Assembly: GCF_026745355.1 (NCBI RefSeq)
Contig: NC_079206.1
Span: forward strand, 10,632,779-10,696,778
Direction: 5' to 3'
Length of the DNA stretch: 64,000 nt
From: Beta vulgaris subsp. vulgaris
Lineage: Eukaryota; Streptophyta; Magnoliopsida; Caryophyllales; Amaranthaceae
The translations under genes and the position numbers were made by a program. Below, piece by piece: positions 53,804 to 64,000 of the stretch; positions within the stretch are counted from its first letter, which is position 1; each line of letters opens with the position of its first letter. The notes under the pieces were generated by a model. That model was not told where the DNA came from. It ran no database searches and worked only from the letters and a program-made list of their open reading frames with translations.

Positions 53804-56432
53804 GTACGTCATTAACATGTACTTAATTAGTATTAAGTTTATATCTATATACTTAATGAAAATGTATAATACATTAGTATTACTTTCGAAATATGGAATC
53901 CACACGTAATTTTGACATTTGCATAAATTAGCACACTTTGGACATTAGTAACTTTGATTCTAAATACAAAAGCCACATGTAGTTCATTTTCAATAGAATC
54001 AATGTCATTTTAGTTAGTATTACTTTCGACATTAATATCAATTAGCATACTTTAGAGTTTTCGACATTAGTAATGGAGTAATGCTTATCCATAAGAATTA
54101 ATATTAATAGAATGAACATGAATAATAATCCTAACTTTGACAATTGACATTAGTATAACAATTAAGAAAGCATGAAAAAGAGCAAGGAAAAAATCAAATT
54201 CACAGATTAAGTATTACTTTTGATTCTATACTATTAACTTTTCTTTATTAGGATATTTATTAACTTTTTTTTATTAAGCATGACAAATAGCAAAAAAAGT
54301 TAGGATTTTTATTTTATTTAATAGTATACAGTGATATTTTTATTAAGCATGACAATTGCTGTTTTTTTTAAATATACTATTAACATACTATTTATACACT
54401 CTTAATTTCAGAAATTTAAGATTGACAACATGATAATCTAGAGGAACATCTATACTATTAACATAAATTTTTAGTTATTAATCCTAATTATAATCACAAA
54501 TCCATAGTGTAAGATACTAAAATAGTTATACAAACAAAAAATACTAAGATAGTCAAAGAAGACAACCTGAGAGAGTTATTGATTATATTGCTGAAATAAA
54601 AAAGGAAGTGTATACCAGATAATTTCCAGTTTCATCTCTAATACCAGCTGCTCCATATGCAAAATTAACTCCCTTAGTAATATCATAATCACTTGCTCTT
54701 GAAAACGGTGGAATGTAATCTGGAAATCCTAGAAGTTCAGCTGTAATATTCCATAAAATTTCCACATCAGTTACCTTAATCTGTACCTCAATCAATTTAA
54801 GCTATATTTATAACATGGAACCCAAAACATGAACAAAAGTTCGACCATTATTTATAATGGCCTGTAGGCTGTAGGTCCTTGAGTTATGTATCGAACAGAA
54901 TGTAACATAATCAGTTATTGCCTACTTATAGTCTGGTTTGCATCAAGCTATTATATAGCAATTTACAGTCTCGGATTGACTTAAATCAGAAGTGATTGTC
55001 AAAAAAGGACTCCAACTCCTATACTTGGGTTTCAATTCATAGATTACCTGAATTCAGATGTGAATTTTACATGTCAGAAAATGAACTATTATCAAATATC
55101 AATGTTCAATGTTTACTAAGAAGGAACTGAAAGTGGAAGATTAAGAACATAGGAGATAGTACAACTTCACAGAATTACAACTACGTTTTCACAAGCAGAT
55201 TTCTGCATCTCATTTCGGTATAAATCAATACCATAAAAAAATGAAATTGGATTTAACAAAAGTGAGCATATATACTAGAGGAAGCAAATACTACTAACAC
55301 AAGTATTAAGATGGAACTATATACTAGAGGAAGCAAATATATATTAACACAAATCTGATTACTTCACTAACTGTGATTAATTATAGGCATAATAACAAAA
55401 TTCAGATTAATCACCATGATTAAGGCAAAAAAACGCAGATTTAGGGCCCCAACAACCAACTAATGACTTACATAGTCAAACCCATAGGAGAAACCGAGAA
55501 AGCATAACAAAGAACAAACCTCTAATTTTATCACCCAAAAATAAACACTACAAAATTTTGAAATCCAGCCTATTATGCATCAATTTGAGTCAAAAGTTCG
55601 AAACAGTTACCTTGATATATGTCAAATTGTTTTAAAATCTTCATATCCCAAGATGCAAAGCCTAAAATAAGATACAACAGAATGTATCATATATCAAAGA
55701 ATCAAACTTCAAATAGCTTCTGAAATCTGGAAATTTTGGCTATTACTCACCATTTTCGAATTTGGCTATTACTCACCATTATCGAATTTGGCTATTAGAT
55801 CTGAAAATTTTGGCGTTTCAACATTCGAATTTGTAGATTTGAAAATCAATTAAAAATCGACGAACGAAAATTAAGAGAATTTGAGAATAGAGAAAAAACA
55901 GAATAGAATTTGAGAATTTGTAGAGAATTTGAGAACAGGTAAGGTTTTTCTAGGGTGACGGCTGAATGAGAAACTGAAAATAGATTTTTAGGGTTTTAAT
56001 TTGGTTTGTTTGGACTTTATGGGTTTTGAGGAGTTCATGACTTCATGTTGTGGCCCAATTTTTTGATATAATGTGATTAAGGAGTTTTAATATACCATAA
56101 TTTTATCTTAATCTTTGTCCAACTTAGTCTATGTTTGGCATTTTCTTAATCTAATATAAGCTTCGACTAAGGATTAATAAAGGATTGTTACAATATATTT
56201 AAATATTTTACATACTACTATACTAGCAACTACATATTAAGGATTATTTCGATTATTGGGTTTTTATGTGCAATTATTATCCCCTAGGTGTTAGGGTTGT
56301 ATAATTATTTGGGATATCTTCATATTATAGTTACTATTTATTAATTACCTCTTTAAATATACTATTATACATTTGTTTTGAATTGAAATATATAGTAGTA
56401 AAATTAATACTGCATTTTTATTTTTGAAATAG
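53804..56432 (+). other. Intron of the hAT transposase gene (2.6 kb)
   Basis: It runs from GTACGT to GAAATAG. It holds an antisense GDSL exon fragment (54617-54780). Three tandem copies of GAATTTGGCTATTACTCACC-like text lie at about 55735-55795. The rest is AT-rich without features. Confidence 0.6.
54617..54780 (-). pseudogene. GDSL esterase/lipase exon fragment
   Basis: The minus strand reads ITAELLGFPDYIPPFSRA, then DITKGVNFAYGAAGIRDETG and a GTATAC donor. This is block II and its surroundings of plant GDSL lipases (GxNFAxGxAGI), with Tyr in place of the usual Ser/Ala. It is a single exon, antisense inside the transposase intron, so a captured or inserted piece. Confidence 0.75.
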
Positions 56433-57213
56433 ATGGAGAAGGAAGTCTACAAACTGAAACTAAAGGTAGAGGTGAAACTTCATGGGTATGGCCATATTAT
56501 GAACGAATACTAGTTGCCGGGCAACCTGATGGGCAAAATTTAAACAAGTCATATCATGCTTGTTGCCTAGTGTGTAAGAATATGGGTAAACAACCAGTTC
56601 CTAAGTTCAAATGGAAACAAGGTGGTGGAACCGGTACTTTGGGACATCATTTGAAAGAAAAGCATGGTATGACAGCCGATAATGTTCATGTTGGTGGTGC
56701 AAGTGACAGTGTCCAAGGACAATTGCATGGGTATTTCGGTAAGGAACCCGGTGGAGGTAAGCCTTTCTTTTATAATAGAGATGCTATGATTGATGGTTTT
56801 AGCAAATATGTTATCCTTGATGAATTGCCTTTTAATCATGGTGAGTCGTCAAACTTTGAGGAGTGGAATAGAACATTTATGCAACCCCAGTATAGACATA
56901 TTCCACGAAACACCCTTAAACGTCATACCCAACAACTTTACTATAAGTACAGAGGGCATTTGATTGAAATGTTTCGTACAATTGAGTGTCGGGTTAGCTT
57001 GACTTGTGATACGTGGACTTCTTTTGTCATGAGCCATTTATTTGTGTCACCGCTCATTGGGTTGATGATGATTGGTATTTGCAAAAACGGATAATTTGTT
57101 TTGAAGCTATGGATGAGTCCCATAGTGGTTTCAATTTGAAAACTCGTATTATGACTTCTTTGAAAACTTTTAATTTGAACCGCAAAGTTTTTTCTTTGTC
57201 TCTTGATAATGCT
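56433..57213 (+). pseudogene. hAT transposase, exon 2, 5' part with BED finger
   Basis: It begins with a linker, then WVWPYYER, CCLVC, and HHLKEKHG, a BED zinc finger (CX2C...HX4H) for binding transposon ends. Later RVSLTCDTWTS leads to the DDE region (first Asp in TCDTW). A two-base frame error lies at about 57019-57026; in the next frame HEPFICVTAHWVDDDW continues and the reading ends at SLSLDNA (second Asp region), where a solo LTR is inserted. After the LTR it resumes at 59501. Confidence 0.85.
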
Positions 57214-59495
57214 TGTAATAGCCCTGTTTTTAAGAACATTTATTTAATGCTAATCATATTCATTAAGTTAATTATAATTAGAAAATTCTTATTTTATTTG
57301 AGTTATGGAGTATGAATTTTATTTGTCGTTCTTGCAATATATTGTTATATTAATTTTATGAAGTTATTAGTAGTAGTAATTTATATATTGGATTTTATGT
57401 GCAATTAGTTGAGTTGTATTTTTCCCAAAATAAAAACCCAAAATATCACGCTTTCTTTTGGTCGGTCAAATTAGATCCTAAACCGTTTATTTTTTTTTCT
57501 CCTGTCGGTTAATGTGAACCCAAATGCAAAGAAACCCAAAACCCCCAAAACCTTTTCTTTCTCTCTCTTCCCGTGTGAAAACCCGAAACCCCAATTAAAC
57601 CCAAACCCCTTTCTTCCTCTCGGTGCTTCGCTCTTCTCTCAAGCTCTCACTCCTCAATCCCCGTGAACTCCTTGGTGGTTCTGCATTCTCATCGGAGTCG
57701 AAGCTTGCCGGAGTTCCTTTTCTGTTCGCCGGAGTTGTTTTCATGTGCTCCATCTCTCGGCTATGTGTGGGGGTGCTCGTTTTCTCTCTCTCTCGTCGCT
57801 CTCTTGTGGTTCTCGGCCGATGTTGCCGCGGTCGCTGTTGTTGTTGTTTTTAGCGGTGCTGCCGCTCAGTCTTCAAGTCGATTCGTGGTGGTTGTGCCGC
57901 CGCTACTGGGTTGTTGCTGCTGTGCCATGTATTTTCTCTCTCCTTTCATTGTTGTTGCTACCGTCGGTGTGTTATCTCCCTCCCCTGTCAATTTGTTGGT
58001 GCTGCCACCTACAGTGGTGGCGGTGTGTCGGTGGTTGGCGAAGTACCAAAGGTACTGAACCTCTTGTATTTCTGTTTTTATTATTGTTGTAATTATTTTT
58101 GTAGTTTGGTTGATGTCGTTGCTTTACTTTTAGGTTGTTGTTGCTATTGTTTGTTCGTTCTTGATATTGTTGTTGTCGTCGATGCGTTGTTGTATTGTTG
58201 TTTTTCTGATCTTTCTCTTCTGGACTTCTGTTGGTGTCGCTGCTACTTTTTCTTTCCTTCGCACGATGATGTTGCTGCCACCTTTGGTGGTGGCCATATG
58301 TTGGTGACTCTGCCGCCATAGTGTTGCTGCTGCTGTTGTTATGGTCGTTGGTGTGAATGATGTGGTTGTAGGTGTGGTTGTGCTAGTTGTTGGTGTGCGT
58401 TGTTGGTTGTTGTATCGTGTGATGGTGGTTCATTGTTAATGGGTTATTGAAGTGTTGTATTTGTTATTCTCAAAAGGAGGGTTGTTAGTTTGCTGTTATT
58501 GTTGTAATTGGAGTTGTTATATTTGAAGATAAGTGTAGAGGCCATTAAATTAGTTAGTTTTTATTTGTGGGATTTATTAGTTTGATTAGCATAATGGTGG
58601 TATTAAGAGAAGTTAATTAGATTAGTTAAGATTGGTTATTGATTACTGTTATTGTTATGAGGTAAATTGTTGGAGAAGAATTATGGAATTGAATCTTATT
58701 TGGAGATGAAGATTAATAAAGGAGGTTATGTTGGTGGAATCTGAATCACAGTTCAGGTAACTTTTATGTTCAGTAAAATTATTTACTCATGCCCATGTGT
58801 GTGTGATCTCTGTGTTCTGTTTTCGTAAATAACTTCGTACTATGGCCATAGATATGAATGTGATTATGAAATGTCATTGATTGAATATGAATACGCAACT
58901 GTTTTGCTGGCTTAGTTTATGAACTGAAAATAGAAAGTGGGCAAGGTATGGGTGGAGGATGGTTACTTTCTGACCTGATACGGTCGGCTACGCTCCATAA
59001 CGAACCTTGGGGGTAGTATTGCTGGGCTCCATAACGAACCTTGGAGGCAGCGTTTGTTCTTTGTCTAAAGCCCGTACCTGCTACTGATTGTTTATGAGAA
59101 TGAGCTATGCCAGCGTTGTAATGAAAAGGAAATGATTTAAGAAATAAAATGTATTTAACGGGCTGAAGTAAAGGTTACGAGTTTTCCACTCATTTTGGAA
59201 TTGTGTTTGTTTTGTATTTCTTCTCTGAATTTGCAGGTTTGATATTCAGAGCTCGGAATTCGAAGTGGAGCAAGATCAAGGTGTCATAGTGGCTTAAGGA
59301 TTAAGCTTGTATTTTAGATAGTTGGTTTGAGAATAGTTATTGATATTTCGTTGTATAATATTTGGGAATTTTAGTTCAATTATTGGTGTATTTAAGGATA
59401 TTTTTCCGCTGCGAAGTAATTTTATTTAAGAGTTAATTCTAGTTTATGAATGTTAAGTGTGTTTCGCTAGCAGCTCGGAAGAGCGGGCTGTTACA
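57214..59495 (+). mobile_element. Solo LTR, copy 2, splitting the hAT transposase
   Basis: TGTAATAGCCC...GGGCTGTTACA, 2282 bp, with a perfect 5-bp duplication ATGCT (57209-57213 and 59496-59500). The insertion lies inside the codon run for LDNATANT. It is homologous to 677-2529 in the same orientation. Open frames within are composition artefacts. Confidence 0.9.
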
Positions 59496-59500
59496 ATGCT

Positions 59501-60793
59501 ACTGCTAACACAAAGTGTATCGACTACTTGAAAGTTGATACTGAGCTTCCCTTGCTTATAGTCGGTGCACTATTACATGTTCGTTGTTGTGCTCATATTC
59601 TGAATTTGTCTGTCCAAGAAGGTATGACTCAACTAAAACCTTTGTTAACACCCATTAGAACTGTTACCAAGTGGATTAGAGTTGCACGACATGTTCAAAG
59701 ACGTTATATGGCCTTATGTAAGGAAAGAGGCCTAAAGAAGAGACGATGGTGTATTGACACACCAACTCGTTGGAGTTCAACCTATAAGTTACTAAATCAA
59801 GCTATAGATTATCGTGACGTGTTGACCATTATTTATAATGAGTCACAACAGGATCCTGAAGCCTTAATTACTAGTGAACATTGGACCAATGCCATTCTGA
59901 TCCGTGATGTGTTGAAAGCTTTTGCTGACGCTACAAATGTGTTTTCTTATGTTTACCAGCCTAACTTGCATCTTGTTATTTTGGAGTGCGTTAAGATTGT
60001 TAATGCAATCAATAGTAGCATAGATGTATTGTCAATTCGTAGTATTCTTGATTCCATGAAGGTGAAATGGTACAAGTATTTTAGTGAGTTCCCTATCATT
60101 TATGGTTTAGCTGCTATTCTTGACCCGGGAGTCAAAGTTGAAGGTTTGAAGGATGTGCTTGAGTTCTATTATGATTGCTTAGGTATTCATTATGATATTG
60201 AGTCATATATTATACGTTGTAAACATGCTTTAGAAGCTCTCTATGATAATTATGTGATGCTTTACAATCCCGAAGGAACATATGTTGCAGAACCAAACAA
60301 GGCCAAAGGTAGGTATGGAGCATTAATTTCAAAAATTCTTAAAAAGCCACGAATGGCTGGTTCGTCATCCTCGTTACCATCTACTTACAAAGAGTTTAAT
60401 GAATATTATGCTTTACAATATGACATTGATAATGACTTTGATATTCTTAAGTGGTGGAAACAGCATTCTAGTCCCGGTGATTTTCCTATATTGGCAAGGA
60501 TTGCAAGGGACATTCTTGCGGTCCCTGCTTCAACAATTGCTTCCGAATCAGCTTTTAGTGCAGGTAGACGAGTTCTCGATGAAAAAAGATCACGACTATC
60601 CCCGGAAAGCATTGAGATATGTGTGTGTAAAAAGGATTGGGATCAAGCGGAGAAGAGAACACAAGGTATGAAGATAGAGGACGATGATGAGGATGACCCT
60701 TGGATGCAAATGACATCGGAATCTGGATCAGATGGTGGAACAAGTACCTCTCAGCCCATTGATATTGACGGTGAAGGCGGCGACATTCCTTGA
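59501..60793 (+). pseudogene. hAT transposase, exon 2, 3' part with hATC domain
   Basis: After the solo LTR: TANTKCIDYLK, then LLHVRCCAHILNLSVQEG, TPTRWSSTYKLL (the RW motif), the DUF4413-type region AAILDPGVKVEG, and the dimerisation domain FDILKWWKQHS, FPILARIARDIL and SESAFSAGRRVLDEKRSRLS. It is open for 421 codons to the stop at 60793, ending in an acidic tail. Similar to RICESLEEPER-type and Tam3/Ac-like transposases. Only the frame error and the LTR keep it from being complete (about 747 residues in all). Confidence 0.9.
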
Positions 60794-60796
60794 TTT

Positions 60797-61180
60797 GTGA
60801 AACCAGGTGCGTATGAGAACTACGTGTGGCTTTGATTCCTTCGGGATACGTAGGCAGCTTATTTATCATCTCTTTAATTTAATTGTGAAATTAAGTTAAA
60901 GTTTTCGAAAGTAAGTTCAAGCCCACCCCCCCCCAAAACAAATCAACCATTCCGTGATCCGTGAAACCATGTACGCATGAGAACTACGTGTGGCTTTGAT
61001 TCCTTCGGGATACGTAGGCGGCTTATTTTTAATCTCTTTAATTTAATTCTGATATTAAATTAAAGTTTTTAAAAGTAAGTTCAAGCCCCCCCCCCCCCCA
61101 AACAAACAAATCAATATACATTTAATAATAAGAACTACGTTGGCTTTGATTCCTTATCAATTTAAGGATACGTAGGCATC
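60797..61180 (+). repeat. Two and a half tandem repeats with conserved hairpin, 3' of the hAT gene
   Basis: Copies start at 60797 and 60961 (period 164 bp), with a partial third at about 61133-61180. Each carries CTACGT, 22-29 nt, then ACGTAG (60820/60848, 60984/61012, 61135/61170), with ATTCC..GGAT pairing inside. Poly-C tracts of 9-15 follow copies 1 and 2. The first copy begins four bases after the transposase stop. Confidence 0.8.
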
Positions 61181-62760
61181 TTAGTTTTATATAAATTAAG
61201 AGCAAGCCATGAAATTTAAAATAAAAATCAATGTTATGACATATGAACTTTTTTATTTCTATTTAAATATTATGAAAGTGTAAATATATCGTCAATTATG
61301 AACTTTGAATATTTACAATTGTTTTTATTTTTTAATCTAATTTAGCATGAAAGTATACATTGTAAGAGTAAGATGTAATAATAAATAAATAAAACTAGTT
61401 ATGATAAAATAAATGCTAACGATCATGAATATCATGTGCCGTTGTATATTTATATGACTTACCATGTATTAAATATTTAGTATTATGGTTCCCCTCAAAA
61501 AAAAAATATTTAGTATTATGGTTGTTTATTTATAGTTTTCGAATTTGAAATTGGTCCAATTCTAGGTATATAATAAAATTGGCCAAAATTAAAGTTTCCA
61601 ATTTAGGAGTAAAAAGTTATCGTTCCAAATTTCACTTTATCTTCTATTTGAACAAGTCAACTCTCACTCCTCCTAGAATAAATAGAGATATATATAGAAA
61701 TCCATTGTAACAAATATGATATCATTGATTCACTCAAATATTTATAATAGAGCAGCTAGATAGCAATCAAAAGCCTATACAAATCTAGAACAATTTGATG
61801 GGTTAATGTGTACTTGTGTAGATACATACTAATGTGTACTTGTGTAGATACATACTCATGTATACTTGTATAGTTGTATAGAGTTATATATTTCGTTTCA
61901 TAGTTGAAGTCATATATAGCTGCATACATTATAGTGTTATACATATAGTGACTAGTGTGGTCCATGAAACATCATTACATCAATTAAACAAAATAACAAA
62001 TCTTCTTCTTTTCTCTCTCTCTCTCCTCTGCAATAGTCTACAACTCTACATTAGCTTCACTGTATAGTAGTAGTAAGCTTGAAGAAGCTAAGAAAATGGC
62101 GCAAGGAAGTAAGCTTGAAGAAGCTAAAAAAATGGCGCAAGGACTCCAACAACATCAATCAACTTCACCATCTCAATTTTCATGGCTATATCTCCGACGC
62201 CTCGTCAATCAATCAACTTGAATTTTCATGGCTATACCAACACAGGTAATTCCATGGAAAATTATCAAAAATACATAAATTGTAGCTCATGATTCGTGAT
62301 GGAGAATCATAGGCGATTCTTCATCTCTTTTTTTCTTTTTTTTCTTGTTAATTGAGAGAAATGTATGTTTAATTGTTTATATGTTGATTGATGGAGTTAT
62401 ACATGTCTAGATCTGAAATTGGGATTTCGAATTCTACAACTGTAATTTCATTATTTTCTTGAATTTCTTCTGTAAAAGTTATACCATTTCTCAATTCTTA
62501 GTTTCTCACTATGTTGATTTCCATTTTCTAGCACCATCAAGCACTGTAAAAGTTATTTTAATTTATTTATTTTGCTCTTACTCAATAGTCAATAGTCAAT
62601 ACTCACTGCAATTTCATTATTTTCTTCCTTGTTGGATCACTTGGATGGTGTGGGTGGTCGGTTACTCGATGTCGGTGGTGCTTGTGTGGGTTTCTCTCTC
62701 CTAACCCATTTTGCGATTTTGGCCCCCTGTTTCTCACTATGTTGATTTCCAGCACCATGA
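61181..62760. other. hAT 3' region, no gene
   Basis: AT-rich. A 26-bp direct duplication around GTGTACTTGTGTAGATACAT (61807-61860) and a 30-bp duplication around AAGCTTGAAGAAGCTAA (62077-62140) occur. A 42-codon frame from 62096 (MAQGSKLEEAKK...) spans the second duplication; it is too short to trust. Confidence 0.4.
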
Positions 62761-63031
62761 ACAGAACCAGCCAACAAGCCCGGTCAACCCGTCCAGCCCA
62801 CTTGAAACCGCTCCATCCCGTCATTAACCGTGAAACCCGTCAGCCCAGCCCAGACCGCCCCATTAACCGTCAAAAACCGGTCCAGACCGAGGTGGGCCGA
62901 CCTTCTAGGACCACCAACACAGCCCGCCCAGCCCGTCTAATTCGCGGTCCGGTCATGGGCCCCGTTCCGTCAGCCCAGCCCACCTAAGCCCGCGGCCCAG
63001 CCCATCCAGACCGCACCACTCCCCACCTCTA
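62761..63031. repeat. hAT right subterminal region and TIR
   Basis: C-rich repeats of CAGCCCA/GACCG ending in CCACTCCCCACCTCTA. The array text resumes immediately after with GGTATCATCATG. Confidence 0.75.
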
Positions 63032-63638
63032 GGTATCATCATGATCACAATATGTATATCAAAAAGTATTATAACTATACATTCTACCAAATTTGTTTAG
63101 TTATGTTGTTTCAAAAGAATTTAGGGGTTAGATGATATTGTTATATAATATAGTCATATATAATGTTAAGTGAGCAAATATTTTCCCAAAAAAAATTTGT
63201 TTTAGAATGTCATTCATACAATTTTTCCGCCTAAAAGGTTTAGTGATTCATGTCAATGTGTCACAATAAAAAGATGACCCGAAATTATTCTTGTTCTTAT
63301 CTTATGTGAGTGGTGGGTTATAAGAATTCAATTCGATGGACCCCATCATGCATATTGTAGGTCTATCAAGATTTGTTACTCTCTTTCATTCATTATAATA
63401 TTATGCCTTGGGAGTATGTAAACTTTTAATGGTTTTATGGTGATGGTAACAATGGGAGACATATAAAATAAATGATGCCAGATTCTTTTTATAGAAATAA
63501 ACTTTATCCATTTGTAAATAAGCGTTACATTCACTTTTTCACGTAACGCAATGCACTTACTTTATTTATCATTAATATATTTGATTGATGCACAAGGTAG
63601 AATTTGAAATAGTTACTATTTTTAAATTATACATTAAA
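63032..63638 (-). repeat. Tandem array, partial unit 4
   Basis: It matches the end of units 1-3 from GGTATCATCATG onward, continuing past the point where unit 3 is broken, to the unit boundary ACGAATCTAAG at 63639. The rest of the unit is missing. Confidence 0.9.
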
Positions 63639-64000
63639 ACGAATCTAAGAATATGCCACTTGACTATGACTTTCTTTATCTAGTAGCGAGAAGATTGAGT
63701 CAAAGTTAGTTGATGAATAGTGTCAATTACTTAATCTGCTTATTTCGAACGGATGAAGTATTTTATAATATAATACATGTAAAATTTCTTAGTCGAAAAG
63801 TTTGAAGATTCATACCGATTTTTTCTCTTTCTCTTTCTCTTAAGAGTATACGATTGATCAAATCAATTTAGAAAAATTAAAATGACAAATAGAAGAAAAG
63901 TAATATTTTTAATAAAATATGAGAATATCTTCACAAATTCTATCGTATTGTAGAGTTGAGATTTTCAGCAAGATACAATTTTATCTTATTAGTTATTCTT
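63639..64000 (-). repeat. Tandem array, start of unit 5, runs off the window
   Basis: Same as the first 360 bp of units 1-3. The position of a possible JIP60-like copy (about 750 bp into the unit) is beyond the right edge. Confidence 0.9.

Larger units (their letters stand above)
53213..63031 (+). mobile_element. hAT element with BED-finger transposase, left end missing
   Basis: The right terminus is at 63031 (CCACTCCCCACCTCTA; rc TAGAGGTGGGGAGTGG), with GC-rich subterminal GCCCAGCCC repeats as in plant hATs. A transposase gene reads towards it. No matching left TIR occurs: the array unit breaks off at 53212 and hAT-side sequence starts at once. Nested inside are a GDSL exon fragment (intron) and a solo LTR (coding region). 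Confidence 0.65.

Noticed and set aside
57623..58321. Several overlapping hydrophobic open frames in the second solo LTR
   Set aside because: A CT/TTG-rich low-complexity stretch gives open frames in many phases. The homologous region of copy 1 (934-1341) is not conserved as protein.
62096..62221. 42-codon frame MAQGSKLEEAKK...
   Set aside because: Too short, spans a recent 30-bp duplication, and no homologous protein is recognised.

Overview
The window is nuclear DNA of a flowering plant, probably a eudicot. It is AT-rich, has spliced genes with GT-AG introns, and is dominated by plant transposable elements: Ty1/copia, Ty3/gypsy, L1-type LINE, hAT, CACTA, mariner/Stowaway, Harbinger-like, Mutator-like and Helitron. 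A small jasmonate-induced-protein-like gene in a local tandem array hints at Caryophyllales (quinoa/spinach/beet type), but that is only an inference. No rRNA, CRISPR array or bacterial-style operon is seen.

Layout. 1-2987: an L1-type LINE remnant split by a solo LTR. 3664-9549: a copia element that kept gag and protease but lost integrase and RT, and that carries a CACTA element (5243-7916) with a captured BTB/POZ exon. 9656-25462 (minus strand): five in-phase exons of a neprosin-family gene with very large introns. Intron 3 holds a copia element with perfect TSDs (13592-20062), whose 3' LTR holds a Helitron, which holds a Stowaway MITE. Intron 1 holds a chimeric Harbinger-type MITE, a hAT MITE, a Mutator-like element with telomere-like arms, and two Stowaways. 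26420-30500: a string of MITEs and small hATs.

30522-42840: an orphan CACTA end with a perfect 25-bp hairpin, then minus-strand exon fragments of an RPA-like gene, an unidentified membrane protein and UDP-glucose pyrophosphorylase. These are interrupted by a complete mariner-like element (33040-36447, transposase broken by only two TAG codons) and a decayed hAT (38123-41602). 42843-44684: the 3' half of a gypsy element.

44683-53212, resuming at 63032-64000: a head-to-tail array of about 2.6-3.1 kb units. One unit has an intact 138-codon gene resembling the C-terminal domain of JIP60. Two others keep its promoter and 5' leader but have lost most or all of the coding part. 53213-63031: a BED-finger hAT transposase gene with a 2.6-kb intron, split by a second copy of the solo LTR and flanked 3' by tandem repeats with a conserved hairpin.

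The only genes that look potentially functional are the neprosin-family gene (its 3' exons are not seen in the window) and the JIP60-like gene at 51112-51528. Everything else is mobile DNA or captured fragments. The main interest lies in nesting, gene capture and turnover of the tandem array.
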